From Clostridia bacterium (lineage in GTDB: Bacteria; Bacillota; Clostridia; Oscillospirales; CAG-382), in contig JAFYOG010000168.1 of assembly GCA_017560285.1 (NCBI GenBank), positions 1 to 6,967 on the forward strand: a DNA stretch of 6,967 bases, written 5' to 3'. Below the pieces are notes generated by a model. It was not told the DNA's origin. It did not search any database and saw nothing but the letters and a program-made list of their open reading frames with translations. Positions within the stretch are counted from its first letter, which is position 1. Each line of letters starts with the position of its first letter. The translations under genes were made by a program, and so were the position numbers. Below, piece after piece: positions 6,009 through 6,967 of this stretch.

Positions 6009-6967
6009 TTATGATTTAATAATTTTTGACTTGATTTTGGGTAGTAATTTATTAGTAAAATATATAAGCATTTTGCCTAAAAAATAGCACATAAAGGAAG
6101 CAACGAGCGTGAGCAATACATATACACATATGTATTTAAATACATTAACACTAATGCTCAACTCTAAATTAAAAGTATCGCGAATATATGGTATAATTAA
6201 ATTTTTAACAAACTCGTGTGTTAAGTATATTTGCAAGCTAAATGTGCCCAAAACAGAAAAGATCTTTGCGGTAAACAACTTATCGGATATACTTTTCCCC
6301 GAAAACGCTATTGTAATACTTAGCGCCAAAATCGGCAGTAATACAAGATCGATATCAGTGGCTGTTTTTACAGATGCATAGTAAAAAACCAAGCCAAAAC
6401 CAAACCACTCGACAAGGCTTAACGCCGTTGCGCCGATAAATGTGTAATCATATGTTTTTATTTTATTAGAAATATTATAGCTTATACATCCCAAGGAAAT
6501 CTCTGCTAATCCCCTTATAACACCGTTATACATAAAAAGATTACTTTTGTATCCAACCGTAAAAGCAGAAACGCCAGAACCGCTTTGATAAGCCATACCG
6601 ATGAATGTAAAAAAAACTAAGGGTGCTATAATTTTATCGAATCCGTTTGTAAACCTTTTTCTAATTGGAAATATAACGAACATCGCGATGAGCATTGCAG
6701 ATATATACCACGTCGCTTGAACACGATGACCCATATCGTAATTACCAAACATTTCGGTCATGGTTATATTATAAAAAGAACGCAAAAAAGTAGTAAAACT
6801 ATCGCAAAAACCAATTCCTTTAATGCTAACGGTAGCAATAAAAGTAATTAGCCAAGCAGATATGTAAAACGGGAAAATGCCTTTTGCCTTTCGCAGTATG
6901 AAGTTTACCGTATCTGTTCCAGCAGCTACCCCGTTATTTACACTTATTTTCATGGATTTTGCCATTA
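6009..6967 (-). CDS. Acyltransferase-3 (OafA/YrhL-like) membrane protein, N-terminus beyond right edge
   Basis: This is an integral membrane acyltransferase of the kind that O-acetylates surface glycans. The visible 318 residues hold about eight hydrophobic segments. Numbered from the Met at 6965, they lie near 30-48, 84-103, a stretch around 114-128, and five more toward the C-terminus. Family marks are the RKAKGIFPFY segment (25-34, matching the family's R-x-x-R-I-x-P-x-Y), ATWYISAMLIA (84-94), and LGTFSLQIYLTHEF near the last third, which resembles the conserved loop ending in IYLxH. The Met at 6965 is probably internal. Family members normally begin with a FLK-type first helix carrying a catalytic His, which is missing here, and the frame stays open to the edge. 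MAKS fits the end of the family's first-helix block, so some 50-70 residues likely lie outside. It converges on the operon and may be the last gene of another transcript. Confidence 0.85.
   Translation of the reverse strand, partial: MAKSMKISVNNGVAAGTDTVNFILRKAKGIFPFYISAWLITFIATVSIKGIGFCDSFTTFLRSFYNITMTEMFGNYDMGHRVQATWYISAMLIAMFVIFPIRKRFTNGFDKIIAPLVFFTFIGMAYQSGSGVSAFTVGYKSNLFMYNGVIRGLAEISLGCISYNISNKIKTYDYTFIGATALSLVEWFGFGLVFYYASVKTATDIDLVLLPILALSITIAFSGKSISDKLFTAKIFSVLGTFSLQIYLTHEFVKNLIIPYIRDTFNLELSISVNVFKYICVYVLLTLVASFMCYFLGKMLIYFTNKLLPKIKSKIIKS

Noticed and set aside
6965..6965. The ATG at 6965 (minus) as the true start of the acyltransferase
   Set aside because: No upstream sequence is available to show a ribosome binding site, and the family's first helix with its conserved His is missing from the visible part. 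The gene is better described as cut by the window edge.

Overview
The window looks like a cell-surface polysaccharide locus from an anaerobic, moderately low-GC Firmicute, most likely a gut-type Clostridia. The grounds are the AGAGG/AGGAGG-type ribosome binding sites, near-consensus SigA promoters, a lipoprotein with a Ser/Asp/Glu-rich tether, and a double-[4Fe-4S] FrhB-like protein in a sugar-polymer operon. The assignment is inferred from style and gene content, and the species cannot be named.

Layout. Bases 1-221 (minus strand) hold the start of a lipoprotein gene that runs off the left edge. Bases 222-411 are a divergent intergenic region with two promoters facing away from each other, both close to textbook SigA consensus. 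Bases 412-5975 (plus strand) are a tight four-gene operon: UDP-galactopyranose mutase (glf), two family-2 glycosyltransferases, and a 759-residue fusion of an FrhB-like iron-sulfur flavoprotein with a polysaccharide pyruvyl transferase. A strong hairpin at about 5977-6007 with A/T tracts on both sides ends the operon and also sits just past the end of the convergent gene. Bases 6009-6967 (minus strand) encode most of a multi-pass acyltransferase-3 family protein whose N-terminus lies beyond the right edge.

How the genes may work together. Glf would make UDP-galactofuranose. The two GT2 enzymes would add sugars (one perhaps galactofuranose) to a lipid-linked repeat unit. The pyruvyl transferase half of the fusion would decorate the glycan with a pyruvyl ketal, and the convergent acyltransferase could O-acylate it. 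The iron-sulfur/FrhB half is the least understood part. Glf needs reduced FAD, so one testable idea is that this domain supplies electrons to it. No flippase, polymerase or chain-length regulator is in the window, so the full locus must extend further or the missing functions lie elsewhere.

No RNA genes, CRISPR arrays, insertion sequences or attachment sites were seen.
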